Shown: positions 7,899-16,806 of the stretch, one piece after another | Numbering within the stretch: position 1 is the stretch's first letter | Layout: each line of letters opens with the position of its first letter | Assembly: GCF_007827975.1 (NCBI RefSeq) | Contig: NZ_VITT01000002.1 | DNA from: Nitrospirillum viridazoti | Lineage (GTDB): Bacteria > Pseudomonadota > Alphaproteobacteria > Azospirillales > Azospirillaceae | Length of the DNA: 64,000 nt | Direction: 5' to 3' (one strand) | The notes under the pieces: model-generated | The model's input: the letters and a program-made list of their open reading frames with translations, nothing else | Told to the model about the DNA's origin: nothing | The model's database searches: none | Translations under genes and position numbers: made by a program

Positions 7899-9449
7899 AT
7901 GGCCGCGCCGCATACTTCGCCGCAGACATCGGATGATAACGCTACCAACGCCCCTTTGCGCCGCATCGTCATCGTCGGCGGTGGCACCGCCGGATGGATG
8001 GCGGCCGCCAGCCTGGCCAAGTTCCTGCGCAACCTGAAGTGCGACATCGTGCTGGTGGAATCCGAGCAGATCGGCACCGTGGGCGTGGGTGAGGCCACCA
8101 TCCCGCCCATCATGAACTTCATCCGCGTGCTGGGCATCGATGAGGACGACCTCATCCGCCAGACCAACGCCACCTTCAAGCTGGGCATCCGCTTCCAGGA
8201 CTGGACCCGCCTGGGCCATTCCTATTTCCATCCCTTCGGCCACACCGGCTTCGAGATGGAGGGGATAGGCTTCCCCGCCTACTGGATGCGGCAGCGGCTG
8301 GCCGGCGCCGCTGCGCCGCTGGAGGAATATTCGCTGCAGGCCCAAGCGGCCGCGCACAATCGCTTCATGCGCCCGGTGAAGGCGCCGGGATCGCCGCTGG
8401 AGGGCATCACCTACGCCCTGCATTTCGATGCCGCCCTGTTCGCCCGATACCTGCGCACCTACTCCGAGGCACGGGGCGTCACCCGGGTGGAGGGCAAGGT
8501 GGTGAAGGTCGACCTGCGGCCCGAGGATGGCTTCATCGACGCCCTGAGGCTGGAGGATGGCCGCCGGGTCGAAGGCGATTTCTTCATCGACTGCAGCGGC
8601 TTCCGCGGCCTGCTGATCGAAGAGGCGCTGCAGGCCGGCTATGAGAACTGGCAAAGCTACCTGCCTTGCGACAGCGCCGTCGCCGTGCCCAGCGAGCGGG
8701 CGGGCGCGCCGCCCTCCTACACGCTGGCGACGGCGCGGGACGCCGGCTGGCAATGGCGCATCCCGTTGCAGCACCGTGAAGGCAACGGCGTGGTCTACGC
8801 CCGCGACTTCCTGGGCGACGACGCGGCGCGGGAGACCCTGCTGGCCAACCTGGCGGGCAAGCCGCTGGCCGACCCCCGCATCCTGCGCTTCGTCACCGGC
8901 CGCCGCCGTGAAACCTGGAAGCGCAACTGCTTGTCCTTGGGCCTTGCCAGCGGCTTTTTGGAACCCCTGGAGTCCACCAGCATCCACATGGTGCACCGGG
9001 GCTTGGCCCTGTTCATCCAGATGCTGCCCGACCGGCGATGCGAGCCGGCGGACATCGCCCGCTACAACAGGATGGTGGCGTTCGAGTATGAGCGCATCCG
9101 CGACTTCCTGGTGCTGCACTACGCCACCAACGAACGGCGGGATACGGATTTCTGGCGCCATTGCGCCGGCATCGACTGGCCGGACAGCCTGAAGGCCAAG
9201 ATCGAGCTGTTCCAAAGCCATGGCCGTATCCAGCGCGAGGATACCGAGCTGTTCCCCGAGCAAAGCTGGCTTTACGTCTTCACCGGCCAGGGCTTGACCC
9301 CGCGTCGCTATGACCCGCTGACCGACCTGCTGGATCCGGAGAAGATGCGCGGTGCCCTGGCCAACATCCACGACGTGATCGGCCGGGTGGTCCAGACCAT
9401 GCCCCATCATCAGGCCTTCATCGACCGGTACTGCGCCGCCCAATCATGA
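7899..9449 (+). CDS. Flavin-dependent (tryptophan-type) halogenase 1
   Basis: 516 residues. It has the FAD-binding GGGTAGWMAAASLAKF motif (residues 27-42), the halogenase signature W-Q-W-R-I-P (284-289), the catalytic-type Lys94 (TFKLGIRF) and the Glu358 of LEPLEST. All key residues of FADH2-dependent halogenases such as PrnA are therefore present. Related enzymes beside TonB receptors have been shown to halogenate indoles; the native substrate is unknown. The gene converges on the TonB receptor/halogenase/SapC/JmjC cluster. No strong ribosome site precedes the ATG, so the exact start is less sure. Confidence 0.9.
   Translation: MAAPHTSPQTSDDNATNAPLRRIVIVGGGTAGWMAAASLAKFLRNLKCDIVLVESEQIGTVGVGEATIPPIMNFIRVLGIDEDDLIRQTNATFKLGIRFQDWTRLGHSYFHPFGHTGFEMEGIGFPAYWMRQRLAGAAAPLEEYSLQAQAAAHNRFMRPVKAPGSPLEGITYALHFDAALFARYLRTYSEARGVTRVEGKVVKVDLRPEDGFIDALRLEDGRRVEGDFFIDCSGFRGLLIEEALQAGYENWQSYLPCDSAVAVPSERAGAPPSYTLATARDAGWQWRIPLQHREGNGVVYARDFLGDDAARETLLANLAGKPLADPRILRFVTGRRRETWKRNCLSLGLASGFLEPLESTSIHMVHRGLALFIQMLPDRRCEPADIARYNRMVAFEYERIRDFLVLHYATNERRDTDFWRHCAGIDWPDSLKAKIELFQSHGRIQREDTELFPEQSWLYVFTGQGLTPRRYDPLTDLLDPEKMRGALANIHDVIGRVVQTMPHHQAFIDRYCAAQS
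7934..7947. promoter_or_regulatory. LacI-type operator-like palindrome inside the 5' end of halogenase 1
   Basis: TGATAACGCTACCA differs by one base from the palindrome at 16122. It lies 35 bases inside the annotated coding region, in a poorly conserved N-terminal extension (residues 12-17). A site downstream of the promoter could act as a roadblock. It may be chance, but the near identity to the other sites is notable. Confidence 0.35.
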
Positions 9450-9510
9450 TCGGCATTGACATGATGACAGACCCGGCCGGGGCCGCCCGGCGGCTGAGGG
9501 CGAATAAGAC

Positions 9511-10518
9511 TTACCCGCCGCGCAGCAGCTGCATCACGCGGGCACGGATGCGGCCGTAGTTGCCCGCCTTCAGGGGGCCCAGCACGCCGTGTTGCTCCGC
9601 CGGCAGGTGGGCCAGGGGATGGCCCTGCAGGCGGAAGACATAATGGTCGAAGAAGGCGCGCCAGGCCTGCCGCTCCGCCTCCGGCCGCTCCGCCATCGTG
9701 ATCATGGCCAGGAGCAGGCTGGTGAAGGGGGCGTCCGGGCCGGTAGCGAAGGCGTCCCACCAGTAGTTGACCAGGCCATTGAAGGGGGCGGTCGCCTCCA
9801 CCTGGTGCCACCACAGCTTGGGCAGGAACAGGGCGTCGCCGGGCTCGAGATCCGCCACCAGCGCCTGGTCGCGGATGGCGTGGAAGCGTGGATAGGCGGG
9901 GTTGTCGGGATCGGACGCGGCCAGGCTGATGGGCTGGCCCGACAGGGTGTTGTCGATGGGGCCGACATAAAGGTCGCCCACGGCCGCCGGTGGGTACAGG
10001 GTGAAACGCCGTCTGCCGGCCACCACGCAGGCCAGGTTCTCGAACGCGTCGTAATGGGTGGCGACGGTGGAGGCGTGGCCCAGCCAGATGCGCCCCGCCA
10101 CGCCGGGTGGCAGCAGGGGCATGGCGTTCTCCGCCGCGAAGCCCGGCAGATGCTCGTCCAAGGTCAGCGACCCGGCATAGAGGGTGGGGGAGGCGGGGTC
10201 ATCCAGGGCCCGCACCATCTGGTCCAGCGCCTCAGCCAGGCGCAGGGTGCGGCGCTCGAAATTGTTGCCCTTGAGGTTCGCGCCATAGAAATACCGGCCC
10301 TGGATCTCCGGCGGGCCGACGAAGGTTTCCATGGCGGCGCCGGGTCCGAAGCCGCCGAGATAGTCGCGCAGGGCGGCGGGCGTGACCTTCGCCACCACCG
10401 GCCAGTGCGCCACCAGGCCGCGCAGGATCAGGGGGCGGCCCGCCATCACCACCTCGCCCAGGAACTGCTCCGGCGAGGTGAGGGTGCGGCCGTCGCGTTC
10501 GGCGACTTGGGTCGTCAT
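9511..10518 (-). CDS. JmjC/cupin-like Fe(II) 2-oxoglutarate-type hydroxylase homologue
   Basis: 335 residues of the cupin_8 (FIH/JMJD5-like) fold. The metal-binding triad is visible: His155 and Asp157 in THYDAFENL, and distal His238 in KLWWHQVEA. It also has the RRRFTLYPP strand and the DLEPGDALFLP turn typical of JmjC-like hydroxylases. Members hydroxylate protein side chains or small molecules; the substrate here is unknown. It starts 13 bases after the SapC gene, and the same set recurs beside TonB receptors in other bacteria. I infer a role in modifying the product or receptor handled by the cluster. Confidence 0.85.
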   Translation of the reverse strand: MTTQVAERDGRTLTSPEQFLGEVVMAGRPLILRGLVAHWPVVAKVTPAALRDYLGGFGPGAAMETFVGPPEIQGRYFYGANLKGNNFERRTLRLAEALDQMVRALDDPASPTLYAGSLTLDEHLPGFAAENAMPLLPPGVAGRIWLGHASTVATHYDAFENLACVVAGRRRFTLYPPAAVGDLYVGPIDNTLSGQPISLAASDPDNPAYPRFHAIRDQALVADLEPGDALFLPKLWWHQVEATAPFNGLVNYWWDAFATGPDAPFTSLLLAMITMAERPEAERQAWRAFFDHYVFRLQGHPLAHLPAEQHGVLGPLKAGNYGRIRARVMQLLRGG

Positions 10519-10531
10519 GGGGGCGCCGCCG

Positions 10532-11248
10532 TCAGCCCCAGGCCGGGGCCGGGCCGGTGCTCAGCTGCTTGTTCTTGCGCTCCGCCATCAGGGGCACGTG
10601 CTTCAGCGACGCGATCATCAGGTAGATCAGCTGCATGTAGCCGCGGCGGAACAGGTCCAGCACCGCGGCATCCGGCAGGGCGCGCAGGGCCTCGCGGTCA
10701 ATGGTGTACAGGTTGGCCAGCTCATGCCGGCTGCCGTCGTCGAAGCTGAGGCTGATGTCGATGGGCTCGATCAGCTTCAGGTTCATCAGCGTTTCGATGA
10801 AACGCTTGGTACGCTCCAGCCCCGGACGCAATTCCTGCATGGCGTTGATGATGCCCCGCAGATAGGGGGTCATCTCCCCGTTTTGCGCGAACAGCGGCTC
10901 GCCGGCGTCGGTGCCCACCCGGGCGTCGTCCAGGTCGATGGCCAGATCCTCCCCCACCGTGTAGAAGGGGCCGCGCTGCAGGGTCAGCGGGCGGTAGCCC
11001 TGCCAGCCGTCCGGCGTCAGGAACAGGTTTTCATTCTGGGCGAAGCCCAGCACGGCGCCGCAGACGAAGGCGCCGGTTTCCGCGTCCTTGGACAGCAGGA
11101 TGGGGCACTGCACGGCCAGCAGGGGGAACTCGGCCACGATGACGGCGACGAAATGCTTGGCGTCGAAGGCGGGGCTGGCCTTGGCCTTCACCTGCAGGTC
11201 GCGGTGGGCTTGGGCGTTGACGATGGCGATGTTGGTCATGGGTCCCAT
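10532..11248 (-). CDS. SapC-family protein 1
   Basis: 238 residues. It carries the SapC core: FPLLAVQCPILLSKD, followed by FVCGAVLGFAQNENLFL, the FYTVGEDLAIDLDD segment, and a C-terminal part that ends at an aromatic-rich helix. The family is named after an S-layer-associated Campylobacter protein, but its biochemical role is unknown. It lies 6 bases after halogenase 2 and 13 bases before the JmjC gene, so all three are very likely co-transcribed. No signal peptide is evident, so a cytoplasmic location is likely. A second, divergent copy lies at 51324-52058. Confidence 0.88.
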   Translation of the reverse strand: MGPMTNIAIVNAQAHRDLQVKAKASPAFDAKHFVAVIVAEFPLLAVQCPILLSKDAETGAFVCGAVLGFAQNENLFLTPDGWQGYRPLTLQRGPFYTVGEDLAIDLDDARVGTDAGEPLFAQNGEMTPYLRGIINAMQELRPGLERTKRFIETLMNLKLIEPIDISLSFDDGSRHELANLYTIDREALRALPDAAVLDLFRRGYMQLIYLMIASLKHVPLMAERKNKQLSTGPAPAWG

Positions 11249-11254
11249 CCGGGC

Positions 11255-12790
11255 TCAGATCGATTGCATGCCGTGGTCGCGGATCTTGCGCACCAGGTCG
11301 CGGTTCTTGGGCAGGTTCGCCCTCATCTTCTGGGCCATGGCCGCGTTCTCTTCCATGATACGGCTGGCCAGGAGGGCGTCGGCATTGTTTTCGGCGGGGT
11401 CCACCTCGGTGCGGAAGCCCATGCCGTACAGCACGTACTGGTAGCTGGCGGCGGGGAACACCTCCTCCAACCGGTCGAATTCATCCAGGAACCAGGGCGC
11501 GCGGTATTTCCACAGGCGCAGCAGATCCTGCAGCCGTTCTGGTGTCGAGGCGGGATCGACGTTGTCGCGCCAGAACGCCGTGTCCGTCCGCTGGGTCAGG
11601 ACATAGTGTAGCTTCAGGAAATCGATGATGCGGCCCCAGCGGTAGTGCGTCACCTCGTTGAAGCGGCGGGCGACCACATCCATGACGCTGCGGCGGGCTG
11701 GCAGCTGGTCGGCGATGATTTTGGCCGACAGCTCGATCAGCATGATGGCGGAGGCTTCCAGCGGCTCCAGGAAGCCCGCCGCCAGGCCCACGGCCACGCA
11801 GTTGTTTTTCCAGAACATCTCGCGATGGCCGGAACGGATGGGAATCTTGCGCGCCTCGGCCTGGGTGCCGGCGTAGCGCGCCAGCTCGGCCCGCGCCGCC
11901 TCCTCATCGATATGGTCGCTGGAATAGACGTAGCCCAGGCCGCGCCGGGTGGGCAGGGCGATATCCCAGATCCACCCGGACGATTGCGCGGTGGCGATGG
12001 TCTGCGACGCCATGGGGGCGTCGTCGCTGTCGTGCGGTACCTGGATGGCCAGCGCGGTGTCGCAGAACAGCACGTCGCGGCAGTCCTTGAAGCCCACGCC
12101 CAAGGTTTTTTCGATGAGCAAGGCGCGGAAACCGGTGCAGTCCACGAACATGTCGCCGGTGATCTCACCCGCCTGCTCGGTCACCAGGCTGGTGATGTCG
12201 CCGCTTTCGTCCTGCTTCACCTGGGTGACGTCGGCCAGGACATGGCGGACGCTCAGCTTTTCCGTGCAGTGCTTCTGCATGAAGCTGGCGAACTTACCGG
12301 CGTCCAGGTGATAGGCATAGTTGGCCAGGCCCCGGTATTCGGGGGTGGCGATGGTTTTGGGCGCCAGGCCTTCCTCGCAGATGGCTTCCTGCGGGCAGAC
12401 GGCGGCGGAGAAGGTGCGGCCGCGCCCATCCTGCAGCCAATGGGGCACCAGGTTCACCTGGGACCAGCCGTGCGGCAGCATCAGCGGGTGGTAATAGGCG
12501 TCATCGGGGGCGCCGGTGGTCCAGCCCACGAACTTGCCGCCCTGCTTGAAGGCGGTGTCGCAATGGCGGAAGAACTCCGTCTCCGAGACGCCCATCTTTT
12601 CCAGCGTTGTGCGCATGGTGGGCCAGGTGCCCTCGCCCACGCCGATGATGGCGACGTTGGGGGATTCCACCAAGGTGACCTTGAAGCCCGAGGCCATGCG
12701 CGCCCTGTGCCGGGCGGCGATGACGCCCGCGGTCAGCCAGCCGGCGGTACCGCCGCCGACGATGACGATATGCTGGATGGGACGATCCAT
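11255..12790 (-). CDS. Flavin-dependent (tryptophan-type) halogenase 2
   Basis: 511 residues. The N-terminal FAD motif VGGGTAGWLTAG is at residues 11-22. The signature is W-I-W-D-I-A (273-278 region), where the usual final Pro is replaced by Ala. Lys82 (TAFKQGGKF) and Glu345 (LEPLEAS) are retained, so catalysis is plausible. It is a separate lineage from halogenase 1, not a recent duplicate. It lies downstream of the TonB receptor, from which it is separated by a strong hairpin, and heads a tight halogenase/SapC/JmjC run. Confidence 0.9.
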   Translation of the reverse strand: MDRPIQHIVIVGGGTAGWLTAGVIAARHRARMASGFKVTLVESPNVAIIGVGEGTWPTMRTTLEKMGVSETEFFRHCDTAFKQGGKFVGWTTGAPDDAYYHPLMLPHGWSQVNLVPHWLQDGRGRTFSAAVCPQEAICEEGLAPKTIATPEYRGLANYAYHLDAGKFASFMQKHCTEKLSVRHVLADVTQVKQDESGDITSLVTEQAGEITGDMFVDCTGFRALLIEKTLGVGFKDCRDVLFCDTALAIQVPHDSDDAPMASQTIATAQSSGWIWDIALPTRRGLGYVYSSDHIDEEAARAELARYAGTQAEARKIPIRSGHREMFWKNNCVAVGLAAGFLEPLEASAIMLIELSAKIIADQLPARRSVMDVVARRFNEVTHYRWGRIIDFLKLHYVLTQRTDTAFWRDNVDPASTPERLQDLLRLWKYRAPWFLDEFDRLEEVFPAASYQYVLYGMGFRTEVDPAENNADALLASRIMEENAAMAQKMRANLPKNRDLVRKIRDHGMQSI

Positions 12791-12893
12791 GAAGGCATCC
12801 TGGTTTCAGGGACGCCGGCCCCCCTTCCTGGCGGGGACGTTCGGCATCCGGTATCGGTCTAGTGTAAGGCCTTTCTCCCGCTCCTTCAGAGGG

Positions 12894-12926
12894 AAAAAAG
12901 GGGCCGCCACGTGCCACGGCGGCCCC
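12894..12926 (-). terminator. Rho-independent terminator after the TonB receptor gene
   Basis: On the minus strand a 9-bp GC stem (12926-12918 with 12908-12900, GGGGCCGCC/GGCGGCCCC) is followed directly by six T. It lies 39 bases after the receptor stop codon and before halogenase 2. It would end or attenuate receptor transcripts, leaving the halogenase operon at lower expression or under its own promoter. Confidence 0.85.
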
Positions 12927-12964
12927 CCAGGAGTTTAGGAGGAAGGTACGCTCACAAACAAACC

Positions 12965-15886
12965 TTAGTACTTGAAGTGCGCGCCGATGGTGTACCGCTG
13001 CCCGTAGGCGACGGCATCCAGCAACTGTTCCTGGTACCGGCCATGAGTCGAATAGGTCTCATTGGTCAGGTTCAAGGCTTCGAAGTAGACGCTCACATAC
13101 TCATTGATGTCGTAGCTGGTGCTGAAGTCCACTTCCCAGGCCGGATCGACGAAGGTCGGTTCGGACCCGTAGATGGAACCGCCCTGCGCCTGGCCGAAGT
13201 GGTCCAGGTACTCATCGCGCCAGTTGACGGCGATACGCGCCTGGAACCCGTACTTGTCGTAGAAGCCGACGAAGTTGGCGGAGTTGGCCAGGCCCGTGAC
13301 GGCGAAGTTGCTAACCGCCAGGTTCAGCGGATCGTAGGGCTTGTTGGTGCCGACGACGGTGGCGTTCGCCTGGAAGCCGAAGCCGGTGTCATCGAACACA
13401 TGCTGGATGGACATTTCCAGGCCGTAAACCTCGGCCGTCGGTCCGTTGACGTAGGTGCTGTAGCTGTACTGCATGTCCTTGCCGGTGGTCGGGTCGATGA
13501 CGCCGGCGAAGGTCTTCTGCGATGTGCCGCCGATCACGAAGTTGCTGACGCTCTTCATGAAACCATCGAGGGCGACGTAGGAGTTGCGCTGGTAGTAGTA
13601 CTCGGCACCGATATCCAGGTTATCGGACAGGTAGGGCATCAGGTTGGGGTTGCCACCCGAGGCCGACACCGTGCCGACGCGCTGCGTGGTGATGCTGTAG
13701 ACCGGGGTCATGTTGTTCAGCGGCGGACGGGTCAGGGTGCGCGACGCGTTGAAGCGCACCTGCAAGTCGTCCGTGACGCCCAAGGTCAAGTCCAGGTTGG
13801 GCAGCATGTACTGATAATTGTTGGTGCCCTCGACCGTGCTGACCGGACCGTAGGCCACCGTGAACGCGGTCTTGTCGCCCGGCGTCACGGTGAAGGCGGT
13901 CGGCGTCTGGCCCAGGCCAGAGGAGATGACGTGGGTGATTTCCTCGCGAACGCCCAGGTTGACCTTCAGCGGCATATTGGCCACCTGGGTCTTGAACGTG
14001 GTCGAGATATAAGGCGCGTAGGTCTCTTCCTCGATATTGCGCTTGGAGCCCGGGGACAGGATCAGGCGATAGGTGCCGTCGAAGGGCGGGGTGCAGCAGC
14101 CGTAGTTGAAGCCCGGGATGTTCTTGGTCTGCGGATTGCCCAGGCCCTGCAGGTAGTTCAGGATCTGGCCCGGATTGGCCATCAGGATCTGCGGCGGCAG
14201 GTTGCCGTTGTTGGCGAAGCCCGGGATGAAGTTGGACGTGCTGAAGGTCTTGGTGAACCAGTCCTGCGGCAACGCCACGCCCGTGGGCGAGCCCGACGCC
14301 GGACCATAGCCGCTGTACGCCTGCCAATCGCTGTTGGTGAAGCTGTCGTAGCTGGCCAGATCTTCCTTGTTATCGATGTACTGCATGCCGAAGCGGATGG
14401 TGGTGTCGCCGCTCTTCCATTCAGCCTCGGCCTTGCCCTGATCGATGACGTTGTAGTTGCGGGTCGAACTCATCGGGAAGACGTGCGACCCGATGAAGCC
14501 GTTGGTGAAGTGCGACGTGTCGCCGTTCGGCCCGTAGACGGTGGGGTAGGGCAGGGCACCGGCCGCGACGCCGGTGATGCCCACATTGTTGGTGTTGATG
14601 CAGGTGCCGCTGGCGCAGGAACCGTAGCCCACGTCGGCGTCCAGGCTGGTCAGCTGGCCGTCGGGGTTTTGCCAGGATTCCGAGCGGGCGGCGTCGACCG
14701 TGATCTTCCAGTTGTTGGTCGGCGTCCACTTGATGTTCAGGCCGTACAGGTTGTTCTCCAGCACCTGGCTGTTGTACTGGGCCTGGAAGTCGGTCGGCGT
14801 GTTGGGCTGGACGAAGTCGACCACCGACCCGTTGCTGTTCAGCTTCACGTTCTGCAGGGCGCCCGAATTGAACCAGATGCTGTAGCCGTACTGATTCTGG
14901 TGGGCATCCTCACGCTGGAAGTCGTCGTTCAGCGTGATTTCGATCTGGTCGGACGGCTGCCACTGCAGGGCCAGGCGGCCGGACTTGCGGATGGTGTCGC
15001 TGTGTTCCTGGTACAGGCCGTAGTCCTGGATGAACCAGGCCGGAACGCCGGATGGCGTGCCGGATGCCAGGCTGCCGAACTTGTCGCTGGTGGTGCCGAT
15101 CCAGCCCTGGCTGTTCACGTGGTTGCCCAGGGTCTGGGTCTCGTTGAAGCCGGCGGCCAGCAGGATGCCGAAGGTGTCGTGGGCGAAGGTGTCGCTGACC
15201 AGGATGGCGCCGTTGGGGGAGGCCCCATCCGCGTCGGAGGCGTAGGAGCCGGAAACCGAGCCGGCGGCCCGGAATCCCGAATGTTCCAGCGGCTTGGGGA
15301 ACTTGATGTTGACGGTGGCGCCGATGGCGCCGGCCGACAGCGATGCGTCCGGCGACTTCAGGACGTCGATCTGCCCGATGAAGTCGGAGCTGACGGAGCT
15401 GAAGTCGAAGCCGCGGCCGGAACTGGCGGCCGAGGCGGACACGCGGCCGTCGAACAATGTTTCGTTGAAGCTGGGGCCGAAGCCGCGGACGGTGATGGCG
15501 GTGGCGTCACCGGTGGAGGTGGGCACGCCGCCCATGCTGCTGGTGCCGCGGCTGATGGACACGCCGGGAATGCGCTGCATCGAGGCCGCGACGTTGGAAT
15601 CGGGGAACTTACCGATGTCCTCGGCCGAAATGGCGTCGACGATGCCATCCGCCTCGCGCTTGATATCAAGGTTACGTTGCAGAGATCCGATAATGCCGGT
15701 GACGATGATATCTTCCATCGTATCGGAATTGGTGCCGCCCTTGTCCGGGTTGGGCTGAGTCGTTTGCGCGAATGCCGGCGTTGCCAGACTTGCGATGGTG
15801 ACCAGCGAAACACCGGCCAGAACGGCCGTACGGAAATTCGCCGTCGGTGACTTGGACGCTCCCTTTTTTCTTTGGAAACTCACCAT
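12965..15886 (-). CDS. TonB-dependent outer-membrane receptor
   Basis: 973 residues from the ATG at 15886, which has a GGGAGGG ribosome site six bases upstream and opens a signal peptide (FRTAVLAGVSLVTIASLATPAFA). A TonB-box-like MEDIIVTG follows, then the plug domain (EDIGKFPDSNVAASMQRIPG, and the ITVRGFGPSFNE segment) and a long beta-barrel that ends in the aromatic C terminus GAHFKY. Receptors of this group import oligosaccharides or other nutrients with TonB energy. The context of xylan-type glycosidases and LacI-type operators suggests a carbohydrate ligand, which is inference. Confidence 0.95.
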   Translation of the reverse strand: MVSFQRKKGASKSPTANFRTAVLAGVSLVTIASLATPAFAQTTQPNPDKGGTNSDTMEDIIVTGIIGSLQRNLDIKREADGIVDAISAEDIGKFPDSNVAASMQRIPGVSISRGTSSMGGVPTSTGDATAITVRGFGPSFNETLFDGRVSASAASSGRGFDFSSVSSDFIGQIDVLKSPDASLSAGAIGATVNIKFPKPLEHSGFRAAGSVSGSYASDADGASPNGAILVSDTFAHDTFGILLAAGFNETQTLGNHVNSQGWIGTTSDKFGSLASGTPSGVPAWFIQDYGLYQEHSDTIRKSGRLALQWQPSDQIEITLNDDFQREDAHQNQYGYSIWFNSGALQNVKLNSNGSVVDFVQPNTPTDFQAQYNSQVLENNLYGLNIKWTPTNNWKITVDAARSESWQNPDGQLTSLDADVGYGSCASGTCINTNNVGITGVAAGALPYPTVYGPNGDTSHFTNGFIGSHVFPMSSTRNYNVIDQGKAEAEWKSGDTTIRFGMQYIDNKEDLASYDSFTNSDWQAYSGYGPASGSPTGVALPQDWFTKTFSTSNFIPGFANNGNLPPQILMANPGQILNYLQGLGNPQTKNIPGFNYGCCTPPFDGTYRLILSPGSKRNIEEETYAPYISTTFKTQVANMPLKVNLGVREEITHVISSGLGQTPTAFTVTPGDKTAFTVAYGPVSTVEGTNNYQYMLPNLDLTLGVTDDLQVRFNASRTLTRPPLNNMTPVYSITTQRVGTVSASGGNPNLMPYLSDNLDIGAEYYYQRNSYVALDGFMKSVSNFVIGGTSQKTFAGVIDPTTGKDMQYSYSTYVNGPTAEVYGLEMSIQHVFDDTGFGFQANATVVGTNKPYDPLNLAVSNFAVTGLANSANFVGFYDKYGFQARIAVNWRDEYLDHFGQAQGGSIYGSEPTFVDPAWEVDFSTSYDINEYVSVYFEALNLTNETYSTHGRYQEQLLDAVAYGQRYTIGAHFKY

Positions 15887-15971
15887 ATTTTCCCTCCCTA
15901 GTTTTAAAGGCGCTGATTTTGTTTGTGATACCGGGCACGGGACACAGAAATACGGAAACGCCAACAGCAGC

Positions 15972-15985
15972 TGTTAGCGCTATCA
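15972..15985. promoter_or_regulatory. LacI-type operator upstream of the TonB receptor
   Basis: TGTTAGCGCTATCA is a near-perfect palindrome (10-base core TTAGCGCTAT) with the central CG typical of LacI-family operators. It differs by one base from the xylan-responsive box TGGTAGCGCTAACA reported in Xanthomonas, read on the other strand. It lies 86 bases before the receptor ATG, next to a possible -10. Confidence 0.65.
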
Positions 15986-16121
15986 TATTTATATGCAAAA
16001 TCCCGTGTGCAGCTTATCGCTGGCGGCCAAGCGGCATGATTTGCCGGCCAGCGTTCATCCTCCCGTTCGCTAGAGTAATTCTAAGCCCCCACTGTCGTGG
16101 AAAGCCCTCAACCCTATGCAA

Positions 16122-16135
16122 TGGTAACGCTACCA
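16122..16135. promoter_or_regulatory. Second LacI-type operator upstream of the TonB receptor
   Basis: TGGTAACGCTACCA is palindromic except for the bases flanking the central CG (AACGCT). It lies 136 bases beyond the first site. It matches the same TGnTAnCGnTAnCA pattern. Confidence 0.6.
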
Positions 16136-16468
16136 CAGGGTGCGGGTAGGGGCGACAAAAATCTGAACATTGCGATTTTGAGAGGCGGAGTGTGTCATTT
16201 GTACCAACATTCCCGGTGGCAACGGGGCGATGAGAGCGGTCTCAGCCAATGACGTGTGGAAAACAACGGCGGCGCGGCATGGGGACTCCGGCGTTTTTCG
16301 CGGGTGCAGCAACCAGAAGGGGAAAAGGGGCCGGTTGCCGCGAAGCGCTGCCACAGGCCTGCGGCCAACATAGGACCATGCGTGATCGCGGCCCCTGAAC
16401 GCGCCCGGCCTCTGCTAAAGTGGCCGACCAGCCGATGGACCCTTGATCAGTACGGAGCCGCCTCACCT

Positions 16469-16699
16469 ATGCCCCACATCATCGTGAAGATGTACGCCGG
16501 CCGCAGCGAAGCGCAGAAGACCAAGCTGGCCGAGGAACTGACCCGTACGCTCATGACCCATATGGGCAGCAGCGAGGCATCGGTTTCCATTAGCATCGAA
16601 GACGTCGATCCCGCCGACTGGGTGGAGACGGTCTACAAGCCCGACATCGTGGACAAGCCCACAACCCTTTATAAGAAGCCGGGTTACGATCCCCGCTGA
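16469..16699 (+). CDS. pptA: PptA-like tautomerase (4-oxalocrotonate tautomerase superfamily)
   Basis: 76 residues from the ATG at 16469. Removal of Met exposes Pro1, the catalytic base of the family (PHIIVKMYAGRS). The length, the DPADWVETVYKPDI segment and the KKPGY ending closely resemble E. coli PptA/YdcE. In-frame codons further upstream do not look coding. The enzyme would tautomerise enol/keto acids as a small oligomer in the cytosol; its physiological substrate is unknown. It precedes the GntR regulator on the same strand with a 107-base gap. Confidence 0.85.
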   Translation: MPHIIVKMYAGRSEAQKTKLAEELTRTLMTHMGSSEASVSISIEDVDPADWVETVYKPDIVDKPTTLYKKPGYDPR

Positions 16700-16806
16700 G
16701 GGGGTGCGGCCGATGGCTGGTGCCGTTGCCGCCCTGAATGTTACAACGGTGGGGCGGCGGCCCCGGGACGGGCCACCTATGGATGTCAGCGCCGGCGGAT
16801 TGTCGT

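Larger units (their letters stand above)
15887..16468. other. Long regulatory gap upstream of the TonB receptor
   Basis: 582 bases with no supported gene. It holds the receptor ribosome site (15891-15899), two LacI-type palindromes (15972 and 16122) about 150 bases apart, and an AT-rich patch at 15981-16000 (TATAAATATGAT on the minus strand) that could serve as the receptor -10 region and overlaps the first palindrome. The spacing of the two sites would allow DNA looping by a tetrameric repressor. I see nothing further in 16140-16468. Confidence 0.5.

Noticed and set aside
12911..15850. 979-codon plus-strand ORF opposite the TonB receptor
   Set aside because: Composition is typical of a high-GC antisense shadow (Val/Gly/Asp/Gln-rich, no motif), and the receptor frame is unambiguous.
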